NCBI RefSeq assembly: GCF_001562275.1
Contig: NZ_CP014304.1
Span: 2,914,001-2,978,000, forward strand
Direction: 5' to 3'
Length of the DNA: 64,000 bases
Source: Hymenobacter sp. PAMC 26628
GTDB lineage: Bacteria; Bacteroidota; Bacteroidia; Cytophagales; Hymenobacteraceae
The position numbers and the translations under genes were made by a program. Positions 25,334 through 35,500 of this stretch are shown here, piece after piece. Below the pieces are notes generated by a model. It searched no databases and was not told where the DNA came from. It worked only from the letters and a program-made list of their open reading frames with translations. Each line of letters begins with the position of its first letter. The stretch's first letter is position 1.

Positions 25334-26485
25334 TCAGTCCGTAGGCTGGCTGAAGCGCGGGTCCTGGATGAACGTGGAATCGGTCAACGTTCGCAAAAAC
25401 AGCACGATTTGCTTCTTCTCGGTATCCGTCAGGCCCAGGGGCTGGCCGATGCCGAGGGGGCTGTTGGTGCCGTTGAGGATGTTGGGGTCGAGGTTGGGGC
25501 TGCCGTACTCGATGTGCTCGTTGTAGTGGGCCAGCACGTCCTCCAGGGTGGTGAAGCGGCCGTCGTGCATGTAGGGCCCCGTGAGGGCGATGTTGCGCAG
25601 TGATGGGATGCGGAACTTGCCCTGGTCCGACGCCAGGCCCGTGGGCACGGCGCGGCCCAGGTCGGGGAAGGTGCGGTCGAGGCCGTTGTTGACGAAGAGG
25701 TGATTGGTTTGCAGGTCGCCGGCGTGGCAGTCGGCGCAGTTGCCGCCGCGGCCGATGGCCGTGCCCGTGGGGTGGGTGATGAACAGCTGCAAGCCGCGCA
25801 CCTCGTCGGCCGAGAGCACGCTGCGGTCGCCGCGGCGGTAGCGGTCGTAGCGCGAGTTGCCCGACACCAGCGTGCGCACGAACTGGGACAGGGCCTTCAG
25901 CATATTGTCCTCCGTGAGGGCCCCCGCCCCGAAGGCTTTGGCAAACCGCGTCACGTAGGCCGGCTGGGCCTGGAGCTTGGCCACGCTGGCGGCCAGCGTC
26001 TGGTGCATCTCGATATCGTTAGTGAGCGGGGTGCGGGCCTGCGTCTCCAACCCCGCCGAAGTGCCGTCCCAGGTCAGCAGCGGGTCCCAGAGCAAGTTAC
26101 TGAGGGCCATGGCGCTGCGCGGGTGCTTGGCCCCGTTCACGCCCACGGCGTGGGCCAGCCCATCGGTGAAGGCCAGCGACTGGCGGTGGCACGAGGCGCA
26201 GGAAATACTGTTGTCAACCGACAGCGTTTTTTCGTAGAACAAGTGCCGGCCCAGGTCCACGCCTTCCACCGTGAGGGGGTTGTCGGCGGGCAGCAGCGGG
26301 CTGCCGGGGAAGTTGCTGGGCAGCACCAGGGCGTAGGGCGTGGGCGCGGCGAGCGGGGGCGTCGGGGTGGGCGCGTCGCCGCTGCCGCCGTCGCGGCTGC
26401 ACGCGGCCACCGCAATTACGCCCACCAGGCCGGCGGCCACCCACCCGCGCGTTCGGCGCAGCACTTGCGAAGAAAAATGCTTCAT
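25334..26485 (-). CDS. Di-haem cytochrome c peroxidase of the MauG/MbnH type, lipoprotein
   Basis: 383 residues with a lipoprotein signal (VIAVAAC, Cys29). Two c-type haem sites are present, CASCH (96-100) and CADCH (250-254), the usual spacing for bacterial peroxidases and MauG-like enzymes. Conserved LGRHLFYEKTLS, IPSLRNIALTGPYMHDGR and LTDTEKKQIVLFLRTL are present. The gene stands next to an MbnP-like gene, as mbnH stands next to mbnP in methanobactin loci, where the enzyme oxidises a Trp of MbnP. An analogous modification here is inference; an ordinary H2O2 peroxidase remains possible. Confidence 0.92.
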   Translation of the reverse strand: MKHFSSQVLRRTRGWVAAGLVGVIAVAACSRDGGSGDAPTPTPPLAAPTPYALVLPSNFPGSPLLPADNPLTVEGVDLGRHLFYEKTLSVDNSISCASCHRQSLAFTDGLAHAVGVNGAKHPRSAMALSNLLWDPLLTWDGTSAGLETQARTPLTNDIEMHQTLAASVAKLQAQPAYVTRFAKAFGAGALTEDNMLKALSQFVRTLVSGNSRYDRYRRGDRSVLSADEVRGLQLFITHPTGTAIGRGGNCADCHAGDLQTNHLFVNNGLDRTFPDLGRAVPTGLASDQGKFRIPSLRNIALTGPYMHDGRFTTLEDVLAHYNEHIEYGSPNLDPNILNGTNSPLGIGQPLGLTDTEKKQIVLFLRTLTDSTFIQDPRFSQPTD

Positions 26486-26588
26486 GGGTGTGGAAGTTTG
26501 AATTAATTAAAAATTAAAAATGGAGCATTAAAAATTAGGCTGAAAGTCATGTTAAGCACTCATTTTTAATTCTCCATTTTTAATTAAT
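26486..26588. repeat. AT-rich inverted repeat between mbnP-like and peroxidase genes
   Basis: AATTAATTAAAAATTAAAAA followed by TGGAG (26501-26525) faces CTCCATTTTTAATTAATTT (about 26572-26590), with a second weaker pairing inside. It is very AT-rich against the surrounding GC. In a transcript it would form a stem between the two partner genes and may set their relative expression. Confidence 0.6.
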
Positions 26589-27353
26589 TTAATTGGCAGC
26601 CACGCGCTCTAGGGTGAACAGGCCGGCGGCGTAATTATCGGCCACGGCGGGCGCGCTGGCCCCGCCCATCACGTCGGAAGTTTTGCTGAAATCGATGTTC
26701 TTGCTGGGGGCCCCAGCGTTGTCGAACAGGGCCAGCACGTTCACCCGCAAATGCACGGCGGGCGCCTGGGTGGCCGTCACGACCAGTGGGGCCCCGGCGA
26801 AGGTAATGGTGCGCTGGGTGCCGTTGTCGCCGACGTGGAAGCGCAGGCCGCCCTCGGCCGCGGCCGCCGGGTGGGGGGCCTGGGGGGAAGTGCCCTCCAT
26901 TTTCAGGAACACGTAGCCCGCGGTCCAGTCCCAGTACAGGTCGTTGTTGGGGTCGAGGGCCTCGGTTTGGGCCCCAGCGGTGTTGCGGGCTGCGTCTACG
27001 CCCACCACGAAGCGTAGGCCAGTGTAGTTGGCCAGCGGCACGCCCGGCACCACCAGGTGCAGGGTGGCGGTTTGGGCGGCGTCCACGAGGTAGTAGCTCT
27101 CGGGTGCGGCATACGCGGTGCCGTCGGCCCGCAGCAGCTGCACGTTCGAGAGCAGGTACTTAAACTTGGTAACCTTGAAGGTTTGGCCGTCCGATTTTGA
27201 GTAGCTCGTGCCATCGAAGGCCAGGGGCGCAGTGCCCACCACGTGCGTCAGGTCCAGCGCCACGCTGCCCGTGTCGGCCCCAGCGGCTTCGTCTTTTTTA
27301 CAGCCACTAATGGCCAGCGGCAACAGCAGGGCCCAGAGGTAAAATCGGTTCAT
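26589..27353 (-). CDS. MbnP-like periplasmic lipoprotein
   Basis: 254 residues with a lipoprotein signal (LLPLAISGC, Cys18). The body matches the MbnP-like domain (PF20243 type): DLTHVVGTAPLAFDG, FKVTKFKYLLSNVQLLRADG, YTGLRFVVGVDAARNT, DPNNDLYWDWTAGYVFLKMEG and a C-terminal LRVNVLALFDN. The two Trp in YWDWTAGY are conserved features. In methanotrophs MbnP binds copper after its partner MbnH converts a Trp to kynurenine. Here the di-haem partner follows directly on the same strand. Copper binding is inferred from this pairing. Confidence 0.85.
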   Translation of the reverse strand: MNRFYLWALLLPLAISGCKKDEAAGADTGSVALDLTHVVGTAPLAFDGTSYSKSDGQTFKVTKFKYLLSNVQLLRADGTAYAAPESYYLVDAAQTATLHLVVPGVPLANYTGLRFVVGVDAARNTAGAQTEALDPNNDLYWDWTAGYVFLKMEGTSPQAPHPAAAAEGGLRFHVGDNGTQRTITFAGAPLVVTATQAPAVHLRVNVLALFDNAGAPSKNIDFSKTSDVMGGASAPAVADNYAAGLFTLERVAAN

Positions 27354-27545
27354 GGGTGCGGGCAGTGAATGAGTTAAAACGGCCTGAAATTAGGCATAAC
27401 CAGTCGTTTGGCTCCAACTAACGCCGGGGCGGCAAAGTGCCCGGTGGGCCCGGCCCACCAACGCCGGCCGCGGCCGGATATTATCGGGCGGTCCCGGCCG
27501 GGGGCCCCAGTCACGGCGCTAGCCCGGCCCCCAGCGGCGGCCAAG

Positions 27546-29210
27546 CTAGCGCCGCGTGCGCAGCAGCAGCGCGAAGCCGTACAGCGTCACGCTCAGCACC
27601 CCCAGGGCCGAGAGCATGGCCACGAGGTCGCGCACGTTTTTGCCGGCCCAGTCCATCAGAAAAAACTTGTGGAGCACGGCGAACGACAGGCCCTCGCGCC
27701 GGTCGCCGTCGCGCACCAGGGCGGCGAGGCGGCCGGTGGCGGGCTCCACGTACAGGGCCGGGTGGCCAGGGCCGGCGAAGGCCAGCTTCACCACCGGCAG
27801 GCGCTTGTTCACGAAGCCGTACTCGCCGGCGAATTTGGTTACCAATTCAGGGCTGAGCAGGTTGGCCGGGGCCGGGGCGGGCCCCGCAGCAGGCGTGCCG
27901 ACGGCGGCCGGGGTCTCGGCGGCGAGGGCGGGGGCCACGCAGCAGTCGGCCAGGGGGGCGCTGGCGGCGCTGGCGGCGCTGGCGGCCAGGGCGGCGGGAT
28001 TGCTCAGCTTCTCCAGGAACTCCTGGCCCAGCTCGCGGGCGTAGCGAAACTCGCCATCGGGCAGGGGCTGGCCGTCGTAGGTGCTCCGGTACTCCACGGC
28101 GAGGGGCCCGGCGGGGGCCCGGCGCACGAGGCGGTAGCAGGGCCGGCCGCCCACGCGGGCCAGCGACACCTGCACCACCGGCGCGGCCCCGGCCGGGCCG
28201 GCCAGGGCCCCGGCCAGCGGCCAGGTCAGCTCCGCCGCCGCGAAGGAGTTGACGCGGGCCACGTCGTCGCGCTGGTCGGGCGTGAATTTTTGCCACAGGT
28301 GGTACGAGGCGCTGAGGGCGAAGGTGAACGAGACGAACGCCACCCACAGGCCCACCGTGCGGTGCCGCCGGCGCAGCCAGCCAGTGGCGTCCTGGGCCGA
28401 GCGGGGCTGCCGCAATTTCTTCCGCACGAAGCCGTAGATAACCAGCCCGCTCAGCGCCGACAGCCAGATAACGGTGGTGAACACCAGCATGATACCCAGG
28501 TGCAGCGGCCGGGGCAGCGCATCGAGGAAATCCCAGTTGTGCAGCATCCCAAATACCCACAGGAAGGTGGCCCGGGCGTGGTTGTTGAACGTGCCCATCC
28601 GGCTCTGCCCGGTTTCGACGAATACAGCCATGCCGTCGGGCCGGGCGAAGGTAATTTTCCAGACCGGCAGCAGGCGGTTGATGAACTTGTAGTCGCCGGT
28701 GTAGTGGGTCAGGCGCTCGGCGCGGGCCACGGCGCTGGTCGAGTCGGCCAGCAGGTAGCGGGCCACGTCCTCGGCGTAAGCCAAGTCGCCGCCGGGCAGC
28801 TCCTGGCCGGTGGCGGCGGCGAAGTAGCGGGGCCGCCCGAGGCCATCGGTGAGCTGGTAATACGGCCGGTGGCGGTACTGCACCACGCGCAGATTGCGCA
28901 CAGCGGCCAAGTGGTATTGGGCCAGCACCTGCGCCACGGGTACCGCCAACGCAGCGGTGGGCAGCGGCGGCGCGGGCACGGTTTCGTGGGCAATGGTGGG
29001 CCGCAACCAGTTGGACATCAGCGGGTGCGAAAGCCCACTGAGCGTCCACATGATAACGGGTACCACGGTGACCAGGCCCAGCACCCGGTGCCAGCGGTAC
29101 ACGTTGCGGCCCACGAAGCGCCGCACCGGCGAGGCGGCCCGCGCCGGGGTGGCCGCGGGGGCCCCGGGGGAAGTGAGGTTGGATTGCATATGAGTCTGAA
29201 ATTGAGACAT
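27546..29210 (-). CDS. PepSY-associated membrane protein (PiuB-like)
   Basis: 554 residues. After a short cytoplasmic start, RNVYRWHRVLGLVTVVPVIMW opens the first membrane helix of the PepSY_TM fold. A periplasmic PepSY repeat follows (YKFINRLLPVWKITFARPDG, with FVETGQSRMG). The two central helices contain the LHNWDFLDALPRPLHLGIML segment. A second PepSY repeat (YGFVNKRLPVVKLAFAGPGH) and a final helix complete it. The second periplasmic part has an Ala/Pro-rich insertion near 400-440. Proteins of this kind reduce or handle metals beside TonB siderophore/metal receptors, which fits the receptor gene immediately upstream. Confidence 0.9.
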   Translation of the reverse strand: MSQFQTHMQSNLTSPGAPAATPARAASPVRRFVGRNVYRWHRVLGLVTVVPVIMWTLSGLSHPLMSNWLRPTIAHETVPAPPLPTAALAVPVAQVLAQYHLAAVRNLRVVQYRHRPYYQLTDGLGRPRYFAAATGQELPGGDLAYAEDVARYLLADSTSAVARAERLTHYTGDYKFINRLLPVWKITFARPDGMAVFVETGQSRMGTFNNHARATFLWVFGMLHNWDFLDALPRPLHLGIMLVFTTVIWLSALSGLVIYGFVRKKLRQPRSAQDATGWLRRRHRTVGLWVAFVSFTFALSASYHLWQKFTPDQRDDVARVNSFAAAELTWPLAGALAGPAGAAPVVQVSLARVGGRPCYRLVRRAPAGPLAVEYRSTYDGQPLPDGEFRYARELGQEFLEKLSNPAALAASAASAASAPLADCCVAPALAAETPAAVGTPAAGPAPAPANLLSPELVTKFAGEYGFVNKRLPVVKLAFAGPGHPALYVEPATGRLAALVRDGDRREGLSFAVLHKFFLMDWAGKNVRDLVAMLSALGVLSVTLYGFALLLRTRR

Positions 29211-29281
29211 TATAACCGGTCAGCACGACGGCCTTTTTGGTTTTTTTATGTGCTGGCCTTTCGCCTTAGCCCCTCGACCGC

Positions 29282-31636
29282 CTACTCCCGGGCCTTCGCG
29301 GCAAAGGTGTAGCCCGCGCCCAGCGTGACGGTGCGCGGCGCGGCGGCCGAGTAGGTGGTGCCGTACTGGGTGGTGGTGGCGTTCACCGCGTACAGCTGAT
29401 TGCTGAGGTTCACCACGTTGGCCCATACTTCGAGGCCGCGCAGGGCCGTTTGCGGCAGGCGGTAGCCCAGGCGCAGGTTGAACAGGTCGTAGCCCGCGTA
29501 GGCTTTCGTGTTGGCGGTGTTGGTGAAGTAGGAGCCGATGTGCTGCCACTCCAGGCCCAGGCGGGCCCCGGGCACGAAGCGCGGCTTGTAGAACACCTCG
29601 CCGTTCGCAATCCAGTCGGGGGCATTGCTCATGCGGTTGCCCGAGTAGTCTTTATCCCTACCCTGGGCAAACTCGCTGTACGCCAGAAACGTGTGCCGGG
29701 CGTTGGTGCCGCTGAGGCGGAAATTCACTTCCGATACCGGCGCGTACGTCAGCGCGTACTCCACGCCGCGGTGGCGGGTCGCGCCCGCGTTCACGTACTG
29801 GGTGTTGTTGGTGTTGTCGTTCAGGCCCACGCTGATTATCTCATTGCGGCCGTCCATCTGGTACAGGCTCAGGTCGAGGTACACCTTGCGGTCGAGCAGG
29901 GCCACCCAGCCCCCGGCCTCGTAGTTGTTGAAGTTGGCCTGCGTCAGCTCGGCCTTTTGCCGCGAGCTGTAGAGGCTGCCGGTTTCGGGCGGCTCGAAGC
30001 CGGTGCTGAAGTTGGCGTACAGGCCCCGGTTGGGGCCCAGCGCGTAGGTCAGCCCCAGCTTGGGGGCCACCAGGTTGTACACGTTGTCCTGGGCGGCCTT
30101 TTTGGTGGTCTGGCTGCCGCTCAGGTCGTTAGTGAACTTGTACTGCACCCGGTCGTAGCGCAGGCCCCCCACAATGCGCAGCGCCTCGGTGGCCGGCACT
30201 TCGTACTGGGCGTAGGCGGCCTCGTTGTAGAGGTCAATCCGGTAGTTGTCGAGGTAGCGGCCGGTGTCGGTGAAGCCGGTGTAGAAGTTGTTGGTTTGGT
30301 CCTTCTGAATGTCGAGGTAGCGGGCGAAGTACGTGCTCGGGCTGTAGTCGAAGTACCCGCCCACGATGAGGCGCGCGTGCAGAAAGTCCAGGTCGGCGCG
30401 GTGCTGGGCCAGGGCCCCGTAGCTGCGGAACGACTGGTTGTTCACCTGCCCGTTCGAGCTTTGGTACGCGCCAGTGGCCTTGTCGTACACGTCGCCGATG
30501 TAGTAGCTCGGCAGCTGGCCGGTCGAGTTGGAGCGGTAAAAGCCCGTGAAGGCCGTTTGCTGGGCCGCGCTCCAGTCGTGCTCCAGGCGCAGGCTGCTGC
30601 GCACGGCCGTCACCACGCGGTTGGTGAAGCGGTTGTTGCTCTGGTAGCGGCGGCTGTAGAAGTGGGCGCTGTCGAGGCTGCCGGGCGTTTGGGTGCTGAG
30701 GTAGTTGTAGGTGCCCGCGCCGATGAGGCGCGTTTTGGCCGTCAACGCGTAGTCGGCCCGCGCCGTCCACGACTCCTTGCTGAAGTCGGTATAATCCTGC
30801 CAGCCGCCGCGCTGCCGGGCCGCGTAGCCGCCCACAAACACGCCCAGCTTGCCCACCGTGCCGCTGGCGCTGGCATCGAGCCGGCGGTAGCCGAAGCCGT
30901 CGCCCTGCACCGACACGCCCGCCGTGGGCAAGGGTGTGGGCTGCCGCGTCAGGAAATTAACGGCCCCGCCGATGGCGTTGGAGCCATAGAGCGACGAAGC
31001 CGGGCCCTTCACCACTTCGATGCTGCGCACCCCGTTCTGGTTGATTTCGTAGAGCGCGTTGTGGTTGAAGATGCCGATGGGCCGGATGGGCAGGCCGTCC
31101 TCCAGGTAGAGGTACACGGCGTTGGTGGTAATGGGCTGGCGGATGGCCATCATGTGCTGCTCGCTGCCCAAATCGACCATGTACACGCCCGCCACTTTGT
31201 TGAGCAGCTGGTAGGGCGCGGTGGCCTTGGTGTCGGCCATGAGCTGCGGCGACACCGTGCTGATGGCCACCGGGGCCTCGGTGCGCTTTTCCTGCTCGCG
31301 GCTGGCCGATACCACCACGCCTTGCAGGGTCACGGGGGCCGCTTCGAGGCGTACGGTCAGGGCCCGGCCGTCGGCGGGCACGCGCAGGTTCTGGGCGTTG
31401 TAGCCAATGAACGAGACGGTTACCTCGCGCGTGGCGGGTGCATTGGGCAGGGCAAAGTGCCCGGCGGCGTCGGTGGTGGTGCCCAGGCCGGTGCCCGGCA
31501 CCCCGACGCTGACGCCCGGCAGCGGCTGCTGCGTCTGGGCGTCGAGAATAGTGCCGCGCAGCGCGTTCGGCTGCTGGGCGTAGGCGTTAACCAGGCTGGC
31601 CAAGCTCAGGCCAGCCGCCATAAAAATAGATTTCAT
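29282..31636 (-). CDS. TonB-dependent outer-membrane receptor
   Basis: 784 residues with a signal peptide (cleavage near NAYAQQ). An N-terminal carboxypeptidase-regulatory-like domain (LRGTILDAQTQQPLPGVSVG) covers about 25-110. The plug domain has VVVSASREQEKRTEAPVAIS and IEVVKGPASSLYGSNAIGG, followed by a 22-strand type barrel ending in an aromatic-rich strand. It is in the middle of the minus-strand run with a Cys-rich protein upstream and PepSY, MbnP-like and peroxidase genes downstream. The ligand is probably a metal or metal chelate, inferred from these neighbours. Confidence 0.94.
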   Translation of the reverse strand: MKSIFMAAGLSLASLVNAYAQQPNALRGTILDAQTQQPLPGVSVGVPGTGLGTTTDAAGHFALPNAPATREVTVSFIGYNAQNLRVPADGRALTVRLEAAPVTLQGVVVSASREQEKRTEAPVAISTVSPQLMADTKATAPYQLLNKVAGVYMVDLGSEQHMMAIRQPITTNAVYLYLEDGLPIRPIGIFNHNALYEINQNGVRSIEVVKGPASSLYGSNAIGGAVNFLTRQPTPLPTAGVSVQGDGFGYRRLDASASGTVGKLGVFVGGYAARQRGGWQDYTDFSKESWTARADYALTAKTRLIGAGTYNYLSTQTPGSLDSAHFYSRRYQSNNRFTNRVVTAVRSSLRLEHDWSAAQQTAFTGFYRSNSTGQLPSYYIGDVYDKATGAYQSSNGQVNNQSFRSYGALAQHRADLDFLHARLIVGGYFDYSPSTYFARYLDIQKDQTNNFYTGFTDTGRYLDNYRIDLYNEAAYAQYEVPATEALRIVGGLRYDRVQYKFTNDLSGSQTTKKAAQDNVYNLVAPKLGLTYALGPNRGLYANFSTGFEPPETGSLYSSRQKAELTQANFNNYEAGGWVALLDRKVYLDLSLYQMDGRNEIISVGLNDNTNNTQYVNAGATRHRGVEYALTYAPVSEVNFRLSGTNARHTFLAYSEFAQGRDKDYSGNRMSNAPDWIANGEVFYKPRFVPGARLGLEWQHIGSYFTNTANTKAYAGYDLFNLRLGYRLPQTALRGLEVWANVVNLSNQLYAVNATTTQYGTTYSAAAPRTVTLGAGYTFAAKARE

Positions 31637-31748
31637 CCCTTGTCAGTCAAGCTAAAAACAAACCCAAAGGGGGCAAGGCGGGGGCCCCAGGAATGCGCAT
31701 GCACTTCCCGGGCCCTCCGGCCGGCAACTCCCCACACGGTGGTTATTT

Positions 31749-32120
31749 TTAGCCTAACGGCGGGTGAAAAACCGTGCCCAGCGGCGCGGCGTAGCGCCCG
31801 GCCACCAGGGCCGCGTAGCGCATGGTAGCCGGGGCCCCCGGTTGGGCGGGCCGGGCCTCCCAACTGCCGAGGGCCACGGGCAGCATCTCCAGCCGCTCTT
31901 TCAGGGGGCTGGGGGCGTTGCTCTCCCGCTCCTGCTGCTTTTTGAGCTGCTTAGCGAAGTAGCACTTGCCGTCGCAGTGCAGCTGGGGCCGGGCCTTGTT
32001 CACGCAGAAGCGCGCCGTGATGGTGGCCTGGTTCAGCGCGAAGTCCACCACCAGCAGCTCCCGGCTGAAGGTTTGCAGCAGCACCAGGGCCACGAGCAAA
32101 TAGGCGAAACAGGACTTCAT
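31749..32120 (-). CDS. Small membrane-anchored Cys-containing protein of the TonB/MbnP-like locus
   Basis: The start is placed at ATG 32120 (MKSCFAYLLVALVLLQTFSR), which begins a signal or anchor helix; the longer frame from 32210 adds low-complexity sequence. The 123 residues include FCVNKARPQLHCDGKCYFAK with Cys in C-x(10)-C-x3-C array, then a basic helix QLKKQQERES. Short proteins with this HCDGKCY signature occur beside TonB receptors in Bacteroidetes. Cys and His could bind metal; that is inference. It is the first gene of the metal-type run, 112 bp before the receptor. Confidence 0.75.
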   Translation of the reverse strand: MKSCFAYLLVALVLLQTFSRELLVVDFALNQATITARFCVNKARPQLHCDGKCYFAKQLKKQQERESNAPSPLKERLEMLPVALGSWEARPAQPGAPATMRYAALVAGRYAAPLGTVFHPPLG

Positions 32121-32458
32121 GCGGCGAGGAGCGGGCGGGACCTGCGGCAAAGATAGGGCGGCCCCGGCCAAAGCCGGGCGGCCCTTACCCGGGCCCACCG
32201 CCCCGGCCAATGCCGATTAAAAGATGTTGCTAAAAGTCCCGCCGCAGACAAAATAAAATCGACCCTTGCGCAATGAATGCCGGATGAAGCAGGTCACTTC
32301 TTCTTCATCGGTGGCGTTTTTCCTCCGCGGCCCGGGGCCTAAACTCGTCCCGGGCGCGCAACTTCCTCCAATGACGGCCGTCGTTGGGCGCAACCTTTTG
32401 CCGCAAGGTGCGGTTGAAATGCGCTGGTGGCGGGGACGTTTTTTATGACGAGGCATTT
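32121..32458. other. Intergenic region between the metal-type locus and the second RND operon
   Basis: About 340 bp between divergent genes. Short ORFs on both strands have no recognisable content and atypical composition, so I do not call them. The region should hold promoters for both directions, but no full TTTG/TANNTTTG pair was identified. The hairpin repeat at 32459-32542 occupies the rest, up to the RND start. Confidence 0.5.
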
Positions 32459-32542
32459 AGAAGCTGTTTGATGTTAATAAAGCGGTCATGCTCATCTGGC
32501 GTCCGCGCAGCCGAAGCATCTTAATTACTTCAAACAGCTTCT
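32459..32542. repeat. Hairpin repeat, family 1, copy C (one inner arm lost)
   Basis: Outer arms AGAAGCTGTTTGA (32459-32471) and TCAAACAGCTTCT (32530-32542) are perfect inverted copies. Inside is a single arm, CATCTGGCGTCCGCGCAGCC followed by GAAGCATC, the same as the left inner arm of copy E at 45.35 kb, without its complement. It ends 13 bp before the RND permease ATG, so it forms the 5' leader. Confidence 0.75.
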
Positions 32543-32555
32543 TAATCTTGATATT

Positions 32556-35500
32556 ATGTGGATAGTCAGGCTGGCGCTGGCGCGCCCTTACACGTTCGTG
32601 GTCATGGCGCTGCTGATTCTGATAATGGGGGTGCTGACCATCCAGCGCATGGCGGTGGACATCTTCCCCGACATCCCGATTCCGGTGGTGGGCATCGTCT
32701 GGACGTACTCGGGCATCGCCCCGGAGGAGATGAACCAGCGCATCGTGACGCCCGTAGAGCGCTCCATCACCACCACCGTCAGCGACGTGGAGCACCAGGA
32801 GAGCCAGAGCCTCAAGGGCATCGGGCTGATAAAGGTGTTTTTCCAGCCCGGCACCAGCCCCGACGCCGGCGTGGCCCAGATTACGGCCGTCTGCCAGACC
32901 ATCCTGCGGGTGCTGCCGCCGGGCATCACGCCGCCGCTCATCATCCGCTACTCGGCTTCCAACGTGCCGATTGCCCAAACCTCGCTCAGCTCGGAAACCC
33001 TCGGCGAGTCGGACCTCTTCGACGCGGCCAATGCCTTCATCCGGCCGGGGCTGGCGGTGGTGCAGGGGGCCTCGGTGCTGCTGCCCAACGGGGGCAAGCC
33101 CAAGCAGATAATGGTGGACCTCGACCCGCAGAAGCTGGCCGGCAAGGGCCTCAGCGCCGACGACGTGGTGGCCACCCTCACCGCCCAGAACCTCATCATT
33201 CCGGCCGGCACGGCCAAAATCGGTCCCCGCGAGTACGACGTGAAGATGAACTCCAGCCCGGAGGCGGTGGCCACGCTCAACGACCTGCCCATCAAAACGA
33301 TCAACGGCGTGACGATTTACGTGCGCGACGTGGCCTTCGTGCACCAGGGCTCGGCGGTGCAGGCCAACATCGTGCGCCAGAACGGCCGCCGCACGGCCAT
33401 CATCCCCATCCTCAAGAGCGGGGCGGCCTCCACGCTGGCCGTCATCGACAAAATCAAGCAGGTGCTGCCCAACATCCAGGCCAACGCCCCGGCCGGCCTC
33501 AACATCAAGCTGCTGTTCGACCAGTCTTTTTTCGTGCGGGCCAGCATCAAGGGCGTACTGATTGAGGCCAGCATCGCGGCGGGCCTCACGGCCCTCATGA
33601 TTCTGTTGTTCCTGGGCTCGTGGCGCTCCACGCTCATCATCGCCACCAGCATCCCGCTCTCCATCCTGGTCAGCATCGTGGTGATGAACATCCTGGGCCA
33701 GACGCTCAACATCATGACGCTCGGCGGCCTCTCGCTGGCCGTGGGCATCCTGGTGGACGACGCCACGGTGGAAATTGAGAACATCCACCGCAACATGGGC
33801 CAGAAAAAGCCCCTCAAGCGCAGCATCCTGGACGGGGCCCAGCAGATTGCCACGCCCGCGCTGGTGGCCACGCTCTCGATTTGCATCGTGTTCGTGCCGG
33901 TGTTTTTCCTGGGCGGGGTGGCCTCGGCCATCTTCGCGCCGCTGGCCACGGCCGTGATTTTTGCCATGCTGGCCTCGTACCTGCTCAGCCGGACACTGGT
34001 GCCGACGATGGTGATGTACCTGCTGCGCAAGGAGCTGCCCATCTATCACGCCCAGGAGGAGGAGCAGGTGCCGAGCGCCGCCTTCCGCAACGGCCGCGCC
34101 GTGAGCCAAGCCGAGCGCGACCTCGCCCGCCTGCGCCGCGAGCAGTTCGAGCGGGCGCACCCCAGCGGCACCCCCGAAGAAGAAGCCGAGCCGGGCATCA
34201 CCGACGGCGAGCGCCGGGCCGGCGAGGCCATCACCAAAACCTGGGTGTGGCGCCTGCACACCGGCTTCGAGCACGGCTTTGAAAAGTTCCGCCACGGCTA
34301 CCGGGGGGCCCTGGACTGGGCCCTGGACCACCGCCCGCTGGTGATTGCGGCCTTCGCGGTGCTGTTTGTGGGCTCGCTGGGGCTGTTTCCGCTGATTGGC
34401 CAGAACTTCTTCCCGACCGTGGACGCCGGCCAGCTGCGCCTGCACATCCGGGTGCCCTCCGGCACCCGCATCGAGGACACGGAAAGCCGCTTCCGGCAGG
34501 TGGAAACCGTCATCCGGCAAGTCATTCCGGCGAAGGAGCTGGACCTGGTGCTCGACAACATCGGCCTGCCCGAGGTGGCCATCAACCTGATCCTGAGCGA
34601 CAACCCCACCATTGGGGCCAGCGACGGCGAGATTCTGGTGAGCATGAAGGCCGAGCACGGCCCCACGGGCCGGTACATCGAGGAAATCCGCCGGCAGATT
34701 CACCGGCAGTACCCCGACCTGACCATCTTCTTCCAGCCGGCCGACATCGTGAACCAGACCCTGAACTTTGGCCTGCCGGCTCCCATCGACATCCAAGTGA
34801 CGGGCCGCAACGTGGCGGCCAACCAGAAAATTGCCGCCGCGCTGAAGCGCAAAATCTCGGGCGTGCCGGGCGTGGTCGACGCCTTTGTGTACCAGGTGTT
34901 CGACCTGCCCCGCCTGCAGCTCAACGTGGACCGGCTGCGGGCCCAGCAGGCGGGCCTCACCCAGCGCGACATTGCCAACAACGTGCTCGTGAACCTGAGC
35001 AGCAGCACCCAGACCAGCCCCAACCGCTGGCTGAACCCGCAGAACGGCGTGGACTACCCCGTGGCCGTGCAAACGCCGCCCAGCAGCTTGGCCAACCTCA
35101 ACCAGATTGGGGCCATCACCGTCACCGGCCCCGGCCAGCTCAGCCCCCAGCTGCTCACCAACTTCACCCAGGTGAACCGCACCCTGACGACGGCCGTGGC
35201 CTCGGACTACAACATCCAGCGCACCGTGGACGTCTACGCCAGCGTGAGCGGGCGCGACCTGGGCGGCGTGAGCACGGACCTGCGCCGCCTCATCGCCGAC
35301 GCCGAGAAGCACCTGCCCAAGGGCACCACCATCGTCATGCGCGGGCAAGTGGAGTCGATGCGCACTTCGTTCATTGGCCTGGGGCTGGGCCTGGCCGGGG
35401 CTATCGTGCTGGTGTACCTGCTGATGGCCGTGAACTTCCAGAGCTGGCTCGACCCGCTGATCATCATCACGGCCCTGCCCGGGGCCCTGGCGGGCATCCT

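Noticed and set aside
32217..32456. 79-residue minus-strand ORF before the RND gene
   Set aside because: It is basic and low complexity with no family features, and it reads through a promoter-type region.
32457..35348. 963-residue open frame antisense to the RND permease
   Set aside because: It mirrors the permease codons, is rich in His, Gly, Arg and Val, has no recognisable domain, and the plus-strand gene is unmistakable. Other long antisense frames (for example 1208-2767, 4783-5838, 48837-50483) are rejected for the same reason.
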